Shown one piece after another: positions 11,191 to 24,399 of a DNA stretch of 64,000 nt. Under the pieces are notes generated by a model. That model had not been told where the DNA came from. It searched no databases and saw only the letters and a list, made by a program, of their open reading frames with translations. This stretch comes from Lycorma delicatula (taxonomy: Eukaryota > Arthropoda > Insecta > Hemiptera > Fulgoridae): NCBI RefSeq assembly GCF_047948215.1, contig NC_134456.1:203496034-203560033 (forward strand), read 5' to 3'. The first letter of the stretch is position 1. The number at the start of each line of letters is the position of its first letter. A program made the translations under genes and the position numbers.

Positions 11191-14100
11191 GTTTTAAAAG
11201 TTTTTTCTTATATTTAAATTTATAAAGAAGAATCCTTCTTTGAGATTAAAAATCAGGCTTCTACTATCATTTTATTTTACACTAACACACTTTACCTTTT
11301 AAATTATTTAAATTTGTTGCATTCCTGTAAAAAAAGAAATTATAATAATCTTAAAACAAAATCTTTATTAAAAAAAAATAAATAATTTTTTGTTTATCCA
11401 ATAAAATCAGGATAGAAAGCAATGGAATTTCCTTATGAATTCCTATATTAATAAAAAGGTTAACAATGTTAATAACTGGTTTTTTATTAGTACATTTGAA
11501 GTAATGGAGATTTCTCTTTCCAAGAATGCTGGAAAATATTAAAGGTGGCATCAGAAGTTCCATTGTGAGACTTTTTGGCTGTAACTAATAAAATGAGGTT
11601 CTTACTTAAGCACCCCCATCAATTTTTTTTTATTGTCTTAATTATATTATATTTTTGTATTTACCATACATGTTGGAGAAAAGAATGGAAAAGTAGAGAG
11701 GGAAAGAAATACAGGGATGAAAAATGTATAGGAGAGTAGATGATGAGGGAAGAGAAGAAACTGATGCAATGTCTGCTAAAATAAAGTTTATTTTATATTT
11801 TTTAGGATATTATAAAATTCTCTTTAGTAAACATAAACCGAAAATTTTAAATACAAAAACCTTCAGGAAATACTATTTCTAATGTAATTAAAACAAAATG
11901 TAAAATTAAACAGATACTTGTCTGACACGTTCTTAAACATTTATAGTGTTTAAAACCACCCGATCTTTCAAAACATTCAAATTTACATGTAGTATTTACA
12001 TAATTTAAAGAAAATCAATTTGCCTAACTATAAACACAGTACCTTAAATATACTAAACAAAATATCTATCTACTTTTGAAGTCCTTTTCCCTTTACAAAA
12101 CAAAATTAAAAATTACCAACATCTTCCATTTATATATCTAGTATCACTAAATAGGGATAATATACATCTGATAATTTACAAAATAACAAATATTATTACA
12201 AAATGTAAAAAAACTAACAAAATATTTATTTTTAAAATGTTATCAATTAAAAAAAACAACAAAAAGTAAAAACCAATATATTTATTTATCATTATTTCGT
12301 AGTAGCAGTACATTTAATGTAAGTCATGCAATAATCTACAAAAAAAAAAAAAAAATTACAACACTTCTGCAAAATAATCAGTGAAATTTTTTATTTACTT
12401 ATTAAAATAATAAAAATTACCTTTTTCTTTTATTTTATATCTTTTTTAATTTAATCTGTATCACTTACTGCTATAATTGTTGTGCACTGTCATTTAAACT
12501 TATATATGTAACAGAATGTATTAACATAAAACGAACCAAATCTATATACCGAATACAAACGGGAACTAAAATTTTCATGTAACCTTTTAGAAATTTATCT
12601 AATATCACTCTCAGATTTATATCAGTCATAGACGAAAATTAAAAAATAAAATATATTCACCATTAAAAACTTAGGTTGTTTATGAAGAATTCAAGATACA
12701 TATATATATAAATCTGGAATACAAAATCCTGATTGACCTTTGACAATGAAATAATTAATTTTTTATTTTACAAATTATTTGAAAATGGTTTTAAACTGAA
12801 CGAAAGCCATAAACAGGAGGGATAACAAAAATTAAGAAGTGATAGATTAGTGGATAGGAAAATCAATGCTATAGAGTTCATGGATGAACTCACCAAACTA
12901 ACTGAAATTATTTTATTTTATTTCTTGCAACAGATTTAAATGCAATGCGCATATTAAAGTTAGCGTATTTAGATATACAGACACAGTTTTTGACCCTACC
13001 TCAAAACGTTTAGCGTTTAACGTGATTAATGGATGCCTGAAGACGGAGCATGGACACTGTTACCTTCCGAAATTCGTAGCAGAAAAGAAATATAAAGATT
13101 GAAATATAAAAATATAATTTTTATTAAAATAATATAACATTTAATAATCCAGTGATTTTACCCTGCTATTTTTTACAATTGATTTCGTTAAAAATGTTAA
13201 ATCTTATTAGGAAAGTAGCAACACAAGAAATAAATAATAATAATTATTAGTAGTAGCATAAGGTGTTTTTTCAGATCAAATTCAAAAAATAAAAATAAAA
13301 TTAGGGGGATTCAATTTTTAATCTAAAACGAATTATATATATAAAAAAAGAAAAATCGATATTTTTTAATTACTAAGAAAGGAGAGAGTATTAAGAATAT
13401 TACTCGTATTCATGAAGAAGAGAAAAATTTACGACTGAATGGTTTTCAAAGAGATTATCTTTTTCCTTCTTGGAGGGAGATAAGAAGGTGATCTCTGTGT
13501 GAGCCCCTTCAACTTATCGTAGATTTATGAGGCGCTTCTTGTCAAGCGACGATCGAAAACATTTATAAATACGGAAGAAATAGTAAATTACTTTCATAAC
13601 GTAGAAAATCGAATTACTCTAATTCTTCTTTAAAAAAAAAAAAAAAAAAATGAATAAAAGTAAAATATTTTTCTAGCACACGTATTTGTAAATTTGCGCT
13701 GCAAAAATATTAATAACGTATATAAATTAACCATTAAACAAATCTTATAATATTTTATAACGTGATTTAACCTAAGTAATTTTAAAATATGCCTTTTTGC
13801 GAGGGGGGCGAAGACGTGAGTCTATTCCCATAAATAATAAGTTTTTCTGTAGAACGGTGAGTAAATCAAATAATTATGTTAAAAGTTTTAATGTTCAAAA
13901 CTTACACTCGAAACATTTATCTGAGATAAACATAGGTATGCTTTAGTAAGTTAAAACAAATTCGATTTAAAATTATAATCTTAAAAAAAGTTAAGCCCTA
14001 AATAAGTTCCTAATTTAAAAGATCACGATTCGTAATAAAAATACGGTACTTGAATCTTCTGCTTATTTACTATTTAATAACGACTTTAAAAAAAAAAAAT

Positions 14101-16093
14101 TGGGGAAATGTACAAGAGTTTATCCAAAAAATAATCGAATAAAAACATTAATTAAAATAGCCATTATAATTTTCTCCTCATTTTTATCGTAACAAAATAA
14201 GGGAAAATCTTTTAGTAGGTTACAAAATTTCATAAACTTTTTCATTAAAACTCTACCTACAGTTTGCTACGTCTTAAATAAAAATGAATATCAAAATTTA
14301 ATTTAGCAATAAATAACTGTATGAAACTGAAAAAAAAATTGTAAAACTTACAATATTACAAATTTTATTTAAAGAGATATGGAGGTTCTCGAAAAAAAAT
14401 TAAGTCAGGGTATTAAAAACACAGGGGAAAATGACAATACAGAAATGGATAGATATTAAGTTTGATTCAATCTTTTTTTTTGTGTCAAATACAACTTATA
14501 GACAAGTCTTTATAATTAACGCACATACACACACAATATAAAATTCTAATTAATGCACATCAGTAGTTTGCGCATGCCAACGCTTGCTTTCCCTTCTTTG
14601 AAAAAAATAAATAAAGAATTTTTTATCTATTATCTTAATAAAAAATACGAACACACTTCGATGTGGAAAATCTTGTTTTTCGTTATTATTGTAATCGGAT
14701 ACTATAAGAGGAATCTTCATATTTATTTATTGCGGCTAGCAGAGTGAATGTCGGAGTGCACAACTCAGTTTTGCCTTTTTTAAAGCATTATATCTTACGA
14801 ACAGCTGCATAGAAAAAAAACAACAATTTTATACCATATTAAATTTTGTTCTCTCTTGAGAATTTTAATCCACTTGAAGATAAACTAAGAATTACAACAA
14901 ATTAGGCGTAAAAATTATCCCATTTTTGCCTACTTTCTTAGTAATGCAATTTTAAAATTCCATAACTTCGTTGACAATGTAGTGTATAAAACAATTACTT
15001 TTTACATGTTTGTAAAATAAGGAAATTTTATTTTTATTTTTTTAAATTTTGATTTTAATATAGGAACTATTTAAAAAAAGCTCCTTCGGCTCTTAAATTG
15101 GAATCTTTTTTCGCAATATGTAATTAAAAAAAGACAAAATTTCGGTACTACGTGGTTTCATAATTTTAATTAACAGCAGAAGATAAAAAGGTTACGTAAG
15201 TTAGAAAAATTTCCAATAAACGGCTGCTAAATTTGATAATAGGTTAGAAAATAATAAAATTGTTTCACTGTGGCCCACTGTGAAACAACTATGTAGAAAA
15301 ATACAAAATCTGTACTGTAATCAAAATTCTGTGAAACTCCTGGACTCTTAATAACAGAGAATTTATGAAAAAAGGTATTTTCGTTTGCTTTAATAGAAAT
15401 TTTTTGTTTCAACCACGTAATCGAAACAAAGCGGCCGATACAAAATCTCGGCCGCTCTGACGGAGGAGGAGTACAACCTACGTAATATAGCGATTGTTAC
15501 AGAGTAAAAATTAAAGATAACACTGTAATATTAGAAGTATTATTATGTGCATATAATGTGTGCCCGTTACTTTAATAATAAAATATTTGAAATTTATTAT
15601 GTAAAGATAAATAACACTGGTCAACATGATTTTTGTCTCAGTACCAATAGGTGTACTTATGCAGTTTTTTATCCTGTTTTCAAATATGTATTCGAAATTT
15701 CTCCACCACCCAGTTTTTTGTTATTCTAATTTTTTTAAGTAGTTTAAAACGTTTGTTTCATCTATTTACCCATTGTCAGGTAAAAGCTCCTAAAGCATTG
15801 TAAATATGATGGAATAAAATGCGCTAACTCAAAGGGTAGAGTTGCTACTGTTGAGCAGTTTCAGACGTGTATAGACATGTACTAACGTGATGTAAGGTAG
15901 CACACATTCATCAGGACGATGCCAGTTGTGAGGTAGCAGTGAACCAGTAAACACGTCATTGTAAGTGCTTTGCGTTTCTGAATTATTCTGTATTATATAT
16001 TTACATCTTTATTTCTTTTAATTAGTCGTTGGTTACAAAATTCCTAGAGTTTTTTAAAATCATCCTAACAATTTTTTTTATGTATATGGTTAA
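11191..16093. other. AT-rich non-coding DNA
   Basis: No coding block or named repeat seen. It contains homopolymer A/T runs (for example near 12340 and 13634) and a slightly GC-richer stretch around 13420-13560 of unknown meaning. Confidence 0.35.
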
Positions 16094-17695
16094 GTGACGC
16101 TCACATCCCAAAGGCGAAACCTTACTCCATTAGTAAAAAAGTGTTATGAACTTTATTTTGGGTGTAAAGTCGGGAAGCAAATAAGGGCCTGGGCCACAGA
16201 TATCTGTTATTTATCGTGTTCTAGGCTTCTCACTGCATGGAAAAGTGACACACGCCACATATTATTTGCTACCCTTATGATTTGGAGGGAACCTAAAGAT
16301 CACTCTTCTGACTGTTATTTCTGCTTAGCAAACATTAAAGGGATAACGTCAAAATCAAAACATACAGTGGTGTACCCTAACTTGCGATCTGCAATGAGAC
16401 CAGTTCCATACTGCGAAGAATTGCCCATATAAAGTCTCCAGAACATATGATATTAGATGAAGAGAGCTTAGAGTCTGATGGAAGTAAGGAAGAAAAAGAA
16501 ACAGATTCTGGTGATACAACTTTTGAACAAAGCAGTTCATCTGAGCTTCATTTACTAACTCAAGAAAATCTTAACGATCTCATACGAGATTTAAAGTTAT
16601 CCAAAAAACAGTCTGAAATGCTTTGCTTCCCAGCTAAAGGATGAAATCTTCTTCAAAAGAATACAAAGATATGTACTTATCTTAATCGTCATTCCGAATT
16701 TAAATACTATTTTTTTTAAGAAAATGGCTTAGTGGTTTGTAATGAAATTTCTTCTCTTATGAAGACACTTTGTACTGAACATAACCCAACAGAATGGCTC
16801 TTATTCATTGATTCCTCTAAAGTTAGTTAAAAAGCTGTCCTTCTGTATAATGGCAATAAATTCCCATCAGTACCTGTGGCTCATTCTGCTAGTATGAAAG
16901 AAACATATGAAACTTTAAATTTATATTATAAAAGCTTAAATATGCAGTGTATGGATGGAATATTTGTAGTGATTTGAAGGTAATAGCACTTATTATTAGT
17001 CTCAGCTTAGTTACACAAAGCACTGTTGTTTTTTGTGTGAATGGGATAGTAGGGACAGAAAAAACGATTTCATTAGAAAAGAATGGCCTAAACGCGAATC
17101 ACTCATCCTTGAACAGAAAAATGTGAAACATGAACCATTGTGTAATGCTAAAAATGTGTATCTACCTCCATTACATATCAAACTAGGATTAATGAAGAAT
17201 TTCTTCAAGGTTTCAAGGTTTCAAGGTTTCATGTACTTAAAACAGAAGTTTCCTAAAATTAGTGATGCAAAAATTAAAGAAGGAATATTTGTGGGTCCAC
17301 AAATACGATCACTAAAGCATGATGAAAAGTTTGAGGAACTATTGAATCCACTGGAAAAAGCAGCTTGGCAAGCATTCAAAAATGTTACTCAAAGTTTTTT
17401 TGGGAAATCGAAAGGCGGAAAATTACCGTGATATTGTTAACGATCTTATAAAAATTTGGGTTGTAATATGTCTTTAAAATTACACTTCCTGCACTCGCAC
17501 CTAGATTTCTTCCCGGGAAATCTTGGCGCAGTGAGCGATGAACACGGGAAACATTTTCATCAGGAGATTTCAGCTATGGAAAAGAGGTATCAAGGCAAAT
17601 GGAATCCTAATATGCTGACCGATAATTGTTGGATCATCAAGAGGGATGCCCCACAAGCGAAATATAGCAGAAAATTGTTATTTCTTACTTTCTAG
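16094..17695 (+). pseudogene. Broken intronless copy of a repeated arthropod protein of unknown function
   Basis: A series of coding blocks in one order but in shifting frames, with no introns. Block 1 (16094-16432) includes WREPKDHSSDCYFCLANIKG and TVVYPNLRSAMRPVPY. Block 2 (16447-16644) has an acidic run (DEESLESDGSKEEKE), then ENLNDLIRDLKLSKKQSEML. An in-frame TGA at 16642-16644 is followed by more coding (NPTEWLLFIDSSK, FPSVPVAHSASMKETYE) with another stop inside. Block 4 (17033-17431) has CEWDSRDRKN and NVYLPPLHIKLGLMKNF. Block 5 (17456-17695) has LHFLHSHLDFFPGNLGA and FHQEISAMEKRYQGKWNPN. At least five stops or frameshifts are present, including an AAGGTTTC triplication near 17205. I recall such proteins as numerous near-identical copies in arthropod genomes, which suggests a transposon-borne gene, but I cannot name a superfamily. 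Confidence 0.65.
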
Positions 17696-18285
17696 GTGAG
17701 TCAAATGTTTTAATATTGTGTAGTTAAGAATGCAGAAAGTTTTAAAATGTTTGAAATTATAATTGCCTGCCTCTTGGAAACCTTGCGTGATGGGGAAAAA
17801 CCGATTTCATATTTGAATTCAGGAGAAGCAATACTATCAGAATCACATATTTTTCTTCTTGAGAAAAAAAAAATTCTTATTTGTTTCCCAGTGTAATCAA
17901 ACAAATAGACTAATAATAATAAAACTAGTATTTAAGTGAAAAGTGGCTAATAACGAAGTAAAACATAATTAAAAATAAATGTGTTGTTTTTCAGTTCAAG
18001 ACATTAGTAGAAAGAAACGTAAGTACAACTAATATATTATTAAATAAACGGTGTTGTAAATCAACACAGAATACAACGTTTACACCTTTATCATCATGAT
18101 ATATATGTACAAAGACAACATCAGAAGAGGTTCATAAATAAACATGTAGTTTTGTTTGAAAGTTACATAATTCCAAATTTTTAAAATTGATGAATAAAGA
18201 ACAATATGTTTAAATTATGCTCCAACAGTAATAATAAGAATAACTTAAAAGAAATTTTTACTTATAATTAGTAATTGATTAAATC
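17696..18285. other. AT-rich non-coding DNA
   Basis: Nothing recognised between the pseudogene and the hairpin-bearing segment at 18.3 kb. Confidence 0.35.
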
Positions 18286-18620
18286 AGAATAAGCGTAGGC
18301 GGTATGCCGTTGCATACCGCAAGCGACTTGGTGCCCCCCCTTAAAATCAGACATTAATAAATATGCGCTTTACACGATGTTTTGAATGAACCCATTTAAA
18401 TTTAATAATACTTTTTTTTACAATAACAGTATAGTTTATGTATAAACGTACATTTAAATTGCATAAACAAATTAATAAATTGCATTAAATAAATTAATAA
18501 ATTGCATTAAATAAATAAACAAATTAATTAAATAAATTGCATAAACGCTCGGTCAGGCCAAGCCAAGCGAGCTCTTCCCGTCTAGCCAGGGGGCACCGCC
18601 CTCTGGACCCCTGCTGTGTT
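18286..18620 (-). mobile_element. Fragment of a repeat with two GC-rich hairpins
   Basis: Contains a perfect 9-bp hairpin (GCGGTATGC, loop CGTT, GCATACCGC; 18299-18320) and a second hairpin of 8 of 9 pairs (18586-18606, CCAGGGGGC with GCCCTCTGG). On the minus strand, CCTGGCTAGACGGGAAGAGC near 18570-18589 resembles GGGCTAGAAGGGAAGGGCG at 29428-29446 near a Helitron-like 3' end. Probably a transposon piece; class uncertain. Confidence 0.45.
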
Positions 18621-19100
18621 TGTTATCTTCATGGTTGTAGGAGTAATACTGATAAATAACAATTAAAGTATTCACACTTTTTAGAAACCAAAAAAGAAAC
18701 TAAATTACAAAAACAGAATAGTATTAACTATATTAACTAAAGTACAGAGCATTTTGACAAGGAAACTTTCACAACTTCATCCCCCTCCCAAGAGGGCTAG
18801 GGATCACTCTATGACTTAAAATTTTCCCGGAAATAAATATGATTTTTTTCTGAAAATATTTGAGAGGAATCAGTCGGTTGGTTCTCGCGTGACTGCAAAC
18901 GGATAGAACAGAACCTGTCACAAACTTTTCGCATTTATACTATATTACTCGTAGATATACAATTTAAATTGTATATTTAAGTAAAAGATTTAACATTTTT
19001 ACTGATATTAGTTTCATAAATTGAAACTAATAGAATCAGAATGGAAAATAATAATAGAAGAGTTTGTCAGGAGTACTGGTTGAATTATTTAATGAATCAA
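18621..19100. other. AT-rich non-coding DNA
   Basis: Nothing recognised. Confidence 0.3.
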
Positions 19101-19180
19101 TTTTTTTTTGTCTTCAGTCATTTGACTGGTTTGATGCAGCTCTCCAAGATTCCCTATCTAGTTCCACTAGTGCCAGTCCT
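19101..19180 (-). mobile_element. LINE 3'-end fragment with poly(A) tail
   Basis: Plus-strand T run followed by GTCTTCAGTCATTTGACTGG and GATGCAGCTCTCCAAGATTC, nearly identical to the 3' end of the LINE at 26722 onward. On the minus strand this is a 5'-truncated copy ending in a poly(A) tail, typical of dead-on-arrival insertions. Confidence 0.75.
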
Positions 19181-20119
19181 TTCATTTTGGATAAATATAG
19201 GATAAGTATATACATATACTTTATTTAACCTCATTAAACAAAAAATATATTTTAAAATACAGCAAATGTCTATAAAAACTTATTCGAAAAGATCGTTATA
19301 AAAACTGCGCCACGCTTTTATTTAGCTAAATATTTTCATTACTTTTAATTTTAAAATTTAATAATTATTACATTTATTTATTGGTTATTTATTAGATATT
19401 TATATAATGTATTTTTTTGCTTTTCAGTGCATTTTCATATTTAATATATTATATTTTTTTGTTTAAAATTTTCAATTTGATTTAATTCTTATTTTTTACT
19501 TTTTAGAGGGTTTTTATAATTTGTTTCCGTTTTTTAATTAATCTTAATATAATATTAGTTAAATAAAAGCTTTTTTTAAAATTTTTTATATGTAATCAAA
19601 TATATTTTTGTATTTTTTTATTTCTTTATTTTTTATTATTAAACGATTAAAACATTGCAATTGTAACAAATAAAATCAGGATATTCTGATTTTTATATTC
19701 ATAAGATTATGGGATCATAAAACAATAATACAATATCCGTAATATCTTTGAAATACAAATATACAGTTAAATAATGTATCATTATCGAAATGCCTTAATT
19801 TATTTATATTGTTTTTGTTTTCTGAATTTTATTTAAAATATAAAATACAGATATTTCATATATTTTCAATTTATGTAATTTAATAATTTCATGGAATTTT
19901 CATTTTTGAAATAAGTGTTTTTTATTGTCAATTATATTATTAGCTATCTAAAATTTAGTTTTCCAAACCGCTATAATTATTCGTATCTTTATATCATAAC
20001 CGCTGTCAATATCTTTGTATAAAATAACATTTTTCTTATATTCTATAAATAACCACAAATATTCCCGAATTATTGAACAGTTAGATATTTTTTCAAATGA
20101 ATAATAAATTGACTGTGCG
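19181..20119. other. Very AT-rich non-coding DNA
   Basis: Long T/A-rich stretches; nothing recognised. Confidence 0.35.
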
Positions 20120-20120
20120 T

Positions 20121-20635
20121 ATATATAGGTTAACCTAAAATGTGGGGGAAAACGGAAATGGCGACTTTGTTGAGTAAGGTTTCGGAATTAATAAATTCAC
20201 TCAAAGCTATGAAAAATTACTTTAAAATTCGACGTTTTAGATTAAAACCAGAAATAGTATTTAATTTAAATCATTTTTACTAAGTATAATAGTTTTTAAA
20301 CATTCAGAAACTTTTTTAATGTTTTTCAACAAATTAGAGGTCTAAAATTATAGTACTAACTTCATCATTACGGTTATACACTGGTGAAACACCTCATACT
20401 GACGATTTGCTACCCTTGACCTTCTGATGGGGCTGCGCAATTTTAGAAATAAAACCTCTAAAATATATAATTATATCCAATGATACTTTTGGGTAAAAGA
20501 AAATGAAACATCCGTATCTGGTACTATTTGTATTGATTGTGTTACCCACATTACTGTCAAGAAGATGTAAAAAAATAAATATTTAGCAATATTTATTTTT
20601 TTTTCTTCAAGAAAGTATAAAAGATAGCCGTTAAA
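20121..20635. repeat. Tandem duplication, copy 1 (515 bp)
   Basis: Begins ATATATAGGTTAACCTAAAA (with the palindrome AGGTTAACCT) and ends GATAGCCGTTAAA. The same sequence recurs 528 bases later with no difference that I can see. It has no coding potential that I recognise. Confidence 0.9.
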
Positions 20636-20648
20636 GCTATCTAAAGTT

Positions 20649-21163
20649 ATATATAGGTTAACCTAAAATGTGGGGGAAAACGGAAATGGCGACTTTGTTG
20701 AGTAAGGTTTCGGAATTAATAAATTCACTCAAAGCTATGAAAAATTACTTTAAAATTCGACGTTTTAGATTAAAACCAGAAATAGTATTTAATTTAAATC
20801 ATTTTTACTAAGTATAATAGTTTTTAAACATTCAGAAACTTTTTTAATGTTTTTCAACAAATTAGAGGTCTAAAATTATAGTACTAACTTCATCATTACG
20901 GTTATACACTGGTGAAACACCTCATACTGACGATTTGCTACCCTTGACCTTCTGATGGGGCTGCGCAATTTTAGAAATAAAACCTCTAAAATATATAATT
21001 ATATCCAATGATACTTTTGGGTAAAAGAAAATGAAACATCCGTATCTGGTACTATTTGTATTGATTGTGTTACCCACATTACTGTCAAGAAGATGTAAAA
21101 AAATAAATATTTAGCAATATTTATTTTTTTTTCTTCAAGAAAGTATAAAAGATAGCCGTTAAA
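20649..21163. repeat. Tandem duplication, copy 2 (515 bp)
   Basis: Direct copy of 20121-20635, separated from it by 13 bases (GCTATCTAAAGTT). Near-perfect identity means either a very recent duplication or an assembly artefact. Confidence 0.9.
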
Positions 21164-23289
21164 TTATGTATAAAAATATTTAATTACTAAAATATTAAGT
21201 ATAGACTAATGCTTAAAACTTCTGAAAACGGATTTTTCTGAGCAGATTTTTCTAAATTTATTCTTGATCAGATCCGAAGTTTTAAGTATTATTCTGCACT
21301 TTGATATGGCAACGCAATGTAAACTATATGGAGTCAAACACACATAGTTTATATGTGTTTGTGTATGTGCGTCCGTGTTTGAATTCATACATTTTACACA
21401 CCATTAATATATCAAACAAAAGAACAAATGAAAATGGCAACCACAGATAGTCTTACATAGTAAAATAAAATAAAAAATTTTTTATTTAACAATTCGTCAA
21501 AATATGTGTTTTTTAACTGATTACATATATGAATAAGTGCTGTCAGTGGTAAAAATGGTTAAGAAACAGTGTATCTAGATTCGTCAAAATCATTTACTAT
21601 TGCGATTCGTCAGAATAATTCGATATTACTTTCCTTTACTAGCTAGAAAGACAGTAGAACTATGATATATGAATTTTGGATCAACTGAGTACGAGTTATC
21701 ATATTCACATCACATCTCTATGAGTTATATTTTTATTTTATAGTCGATAATGTTTATTCAAATTAATTTTCTAGAATGAATAAAATTTCAATAATTTCAA
21801 AACTTCTTAATAATTTTTTAAGTAGTCACGGATGATATCGTAATTTATGCATTCGTTTTCAACAAATACTCATAGGTATTTGTTAAAAACGGCCAGAAAG
21901 GAAAAATATTTCCGACGTATTTTGAGTACAGTATCAAATTTATTCATTATTTTTAAACAAAAGATTCCATCATATTTGTACATCTTTTCACGCTTCATTT
22001 TCTTCAAATCGATTTTATGCCTTCAAGTATGAGCAAAAATTCTTTGAGTATACTAAGAAATCAGTGTATACGTATTACGTTAAAATTATCCGCTAAAAAT
22101 TAGCGATAATAAGAACAAATAAATCAAAAATATCGTACAATCAGTCTTGTTTTTAAATAATTCAGTGTTTCTACAAAAATAATTTTAGATTTATAGTTTA
22201 TCTGACAACCAAAGTAATTTTCTCTACATACTCTTAAAGCGACTTTCTCATTTTTTCAAGTCAATTTAAACGAAATATTAAAGAGTCTAATGAAAATAAT
22301 AAAAAGAAAAATCATTAGATATTTAATAATTGAAATAATTGCAAAAAGAATTCCAGCTGTTTTAGATAGTAATGCGGTCACTACTACCGTAATTTCATAA
22401 CTGTTTTCAAATTGTTCGGTCGGTTGTTAAACCGTATTAAAATATCTACCTGCAATAAATCATAATACCCGTAATAATCACAAAAGGAGACGCAAATGAA
22501 AATATTCAAGAGGATTGGGCTTTAATTGATTAATATAATAAATCACGCTTCAGTATTTAAAAGGGAAAAGAAACTGATTAATGACTCTTTTAAGAAATAA
22601 AGCCGGTAAAGTTAATTAAACTAATGTTAAATTAATAAAATATAGATTGTTAGAAGATAAATGAATAATTTTAACATTAAGTAACAGAAGAAATAAAGAT
22701 CGCGACATATAAAAGTCATATTTAGATACATTGAGGCTTTTTTTAAATTAATTTCATATTACCTTAATAAAAAACAATAGCTGTCATGAATAAAATAACT
22801 GGTGAAAACAATCAGAAAAAGATCAACTTTTTACAGAATAGGATTCCGAAGTGTCAAGCTGTACGACAGTAGCCAACTCTTTATCTGACACAGAGTAAAT
22901 TAAAATAATTTTATTTAAGACAAAGAAAAATAAATATGAAAATAAAAAAAAATAATTTTTATCAGTTTATTTAATTAAATATTTACATCAAAAAAATAAA
23001 TAAGGGGTGCAAGTCATAAAATGTTAAGAGTAGTTAAATAAAATGGTAAACGGCTTAAGAAAGATTGTTTTGTCCGTAGTTGAGACAACTTATCAGAATA
23101 AAAACTATATATAACAGTTGTTTTTTACACTGCTTTTCAGTCCCACAGAGAGTCCAAAAATCCAAGCAGGAGATCTACTCATTTCAGAAACCTTTTAATA
23201 AGATTGTTATATACAAAGATGGCAGATGTATTTTATTTAAAAAGTGATCATTAAATCATCCCTTGATCCTTATTCAGCTTCCCTTCAAC

Positions 23290-23291
<2 letters not shown>
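21164..23291. other. AT-rich non-coding DNA
   Basis: No coding block or named repeat seen. Confidence 0.35.

Positions 23292-23329
<38 letters not shown>
23292..23329. repeat. (TA)n microsatellite
   Basis: About 19 uninterrupted TA units. Confidence 0.95.
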
Positions 23330-23333
<4 letters not shown>

Positions 23334-23865
23334 TATAAAAATAACTTTAGTGTAGCATATTCGATTTCTTCCTCCCTATGAATACGGACTACAAATTGCA
23401 ACATAATAGATGAATCGACTAACAAAAAAAAAGAGTATTTAATTTTCTGGCATCATACTATCTATCCTAGTCTTAGAACAGTGGAACATGTGAAGTCCCT
23501 GAGGCGTAAAAAGTGCCGAATAGATAAGTTAAATTGGTGAGAAACTAAGTCTAGTATAAACAATCAGTTTCTAAAAAGTTGTAAACAGAACTGAATGTAA
23601 ACACAAATTCGGTATTTTGTGACGCTGTAGTTTAAGGCTTGTTTAATATAATTTAACCTAGGGTTTGATTACAAAGAATGGGGTTTTAACATCATTTTAT
23701 CTTATCATTTAATTCATCTTTTTTTTTTGTTAAAATATGTGCTGAAGTGCGGGTGAGGTTACGTAACAAAGGTATAAAAAAAATAAGCGAAAACATATTT
23801 TAGATACAAATAAACATATTAAAATTCTATAAAAGCCGTTTTTTTTTCAGTACAATTTTATTTTA
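23330..23865. other. AT-rich non-coding DNA
   Basis: Nothing recognised between the TA repeat and the SINE. Confidence 0.3.
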
Positions 23866-24322
23866 GCTCACTGGGCTAGTTTAGTGTTATACTTGTCGTA
23901 ATAAATCAGGTGTTTAACAGCTAATTATTGAAGTCGAAGATTCTGAGGTACAAATTTTAGTAAAAGTTAGTTTCTTTTACACAGATTTGAATTCTAGCAG
24001 TGGATTCCGGTGAAATTTAGTCGTTGGGGTCCAAAACCTGTACGTCTCAAGAATGGTCGGCCTCTCCCTCTTTTTTTCTGTTTTGCCTCCAGAACCACAG
24101 TAAGGATTATTTCAGAGGATGATGTATGAATGTAAATGAAATATAGTCTTGTACAGTCTCAGGTCGACCATTCCTAAGATGTGGTTAACTGAAACCCAAC
24201 CACCAAAGAACACTGGTATCCACGACCTTGCATTCAAATCCGTATAAAAGTAACTGCACAAAGAATGGTCAGTCTGAGTCTGTACCAGATTTATATGTCA
24301 CACATATCATCATCATCTCATT
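23866..24322 (+). mobile_element. SINE family B, older copy, split by a younger SINE
   Basis: Plus-strand copy of a ~295-bp tRNA-derived SINE. The head CACTGGGCTAGTTTAGTG matches CACCGGGCTGGTCTAGTG of the copy at 49286. GAAGTCGA and AGATTTGAATTCTAG follow, then GTGGATTCCGGTG. The copy stops at 24058 (AAGAATGGTC), resumes at 24271 (AGTCTGAGTCTGTACCAGAT) and fades at about 24322 (CATATCATCATCATCTCATT). The 24059-24260 gap is a second SINE in the opposite orientation. Confidence 0.8.
24059..24260 (-). mobile_element. SINE family B, 5'-truncated, nested in an older copy
   Basis: Minus-strand copy lacking the tRNA head. Read on the plus strand it starts with the reversed tail (CTTTTTTTCTGTTTTGCCTC) and contains CTTGTACAGTCTCAGGTCGA, shared with the copy at 39468. 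It is flanked by exact 10-bp duplications AAGAATGGTC at 24049-24058 and 24261-24270, which proves insertion into the older copy. Confidence 0.88.
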
Positions 24323-24399
24323 GGGCCGTAGGGGAGTTGCTTATTGTTCACTATTTGAACAGATTGTAACGTACACATTAGGAATAAAAAAAAATCCCT

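Noticed and set aside
12330..12360. A run as a retroposon tail
   Set aside because: No element sequence or target duplication adjoins it.
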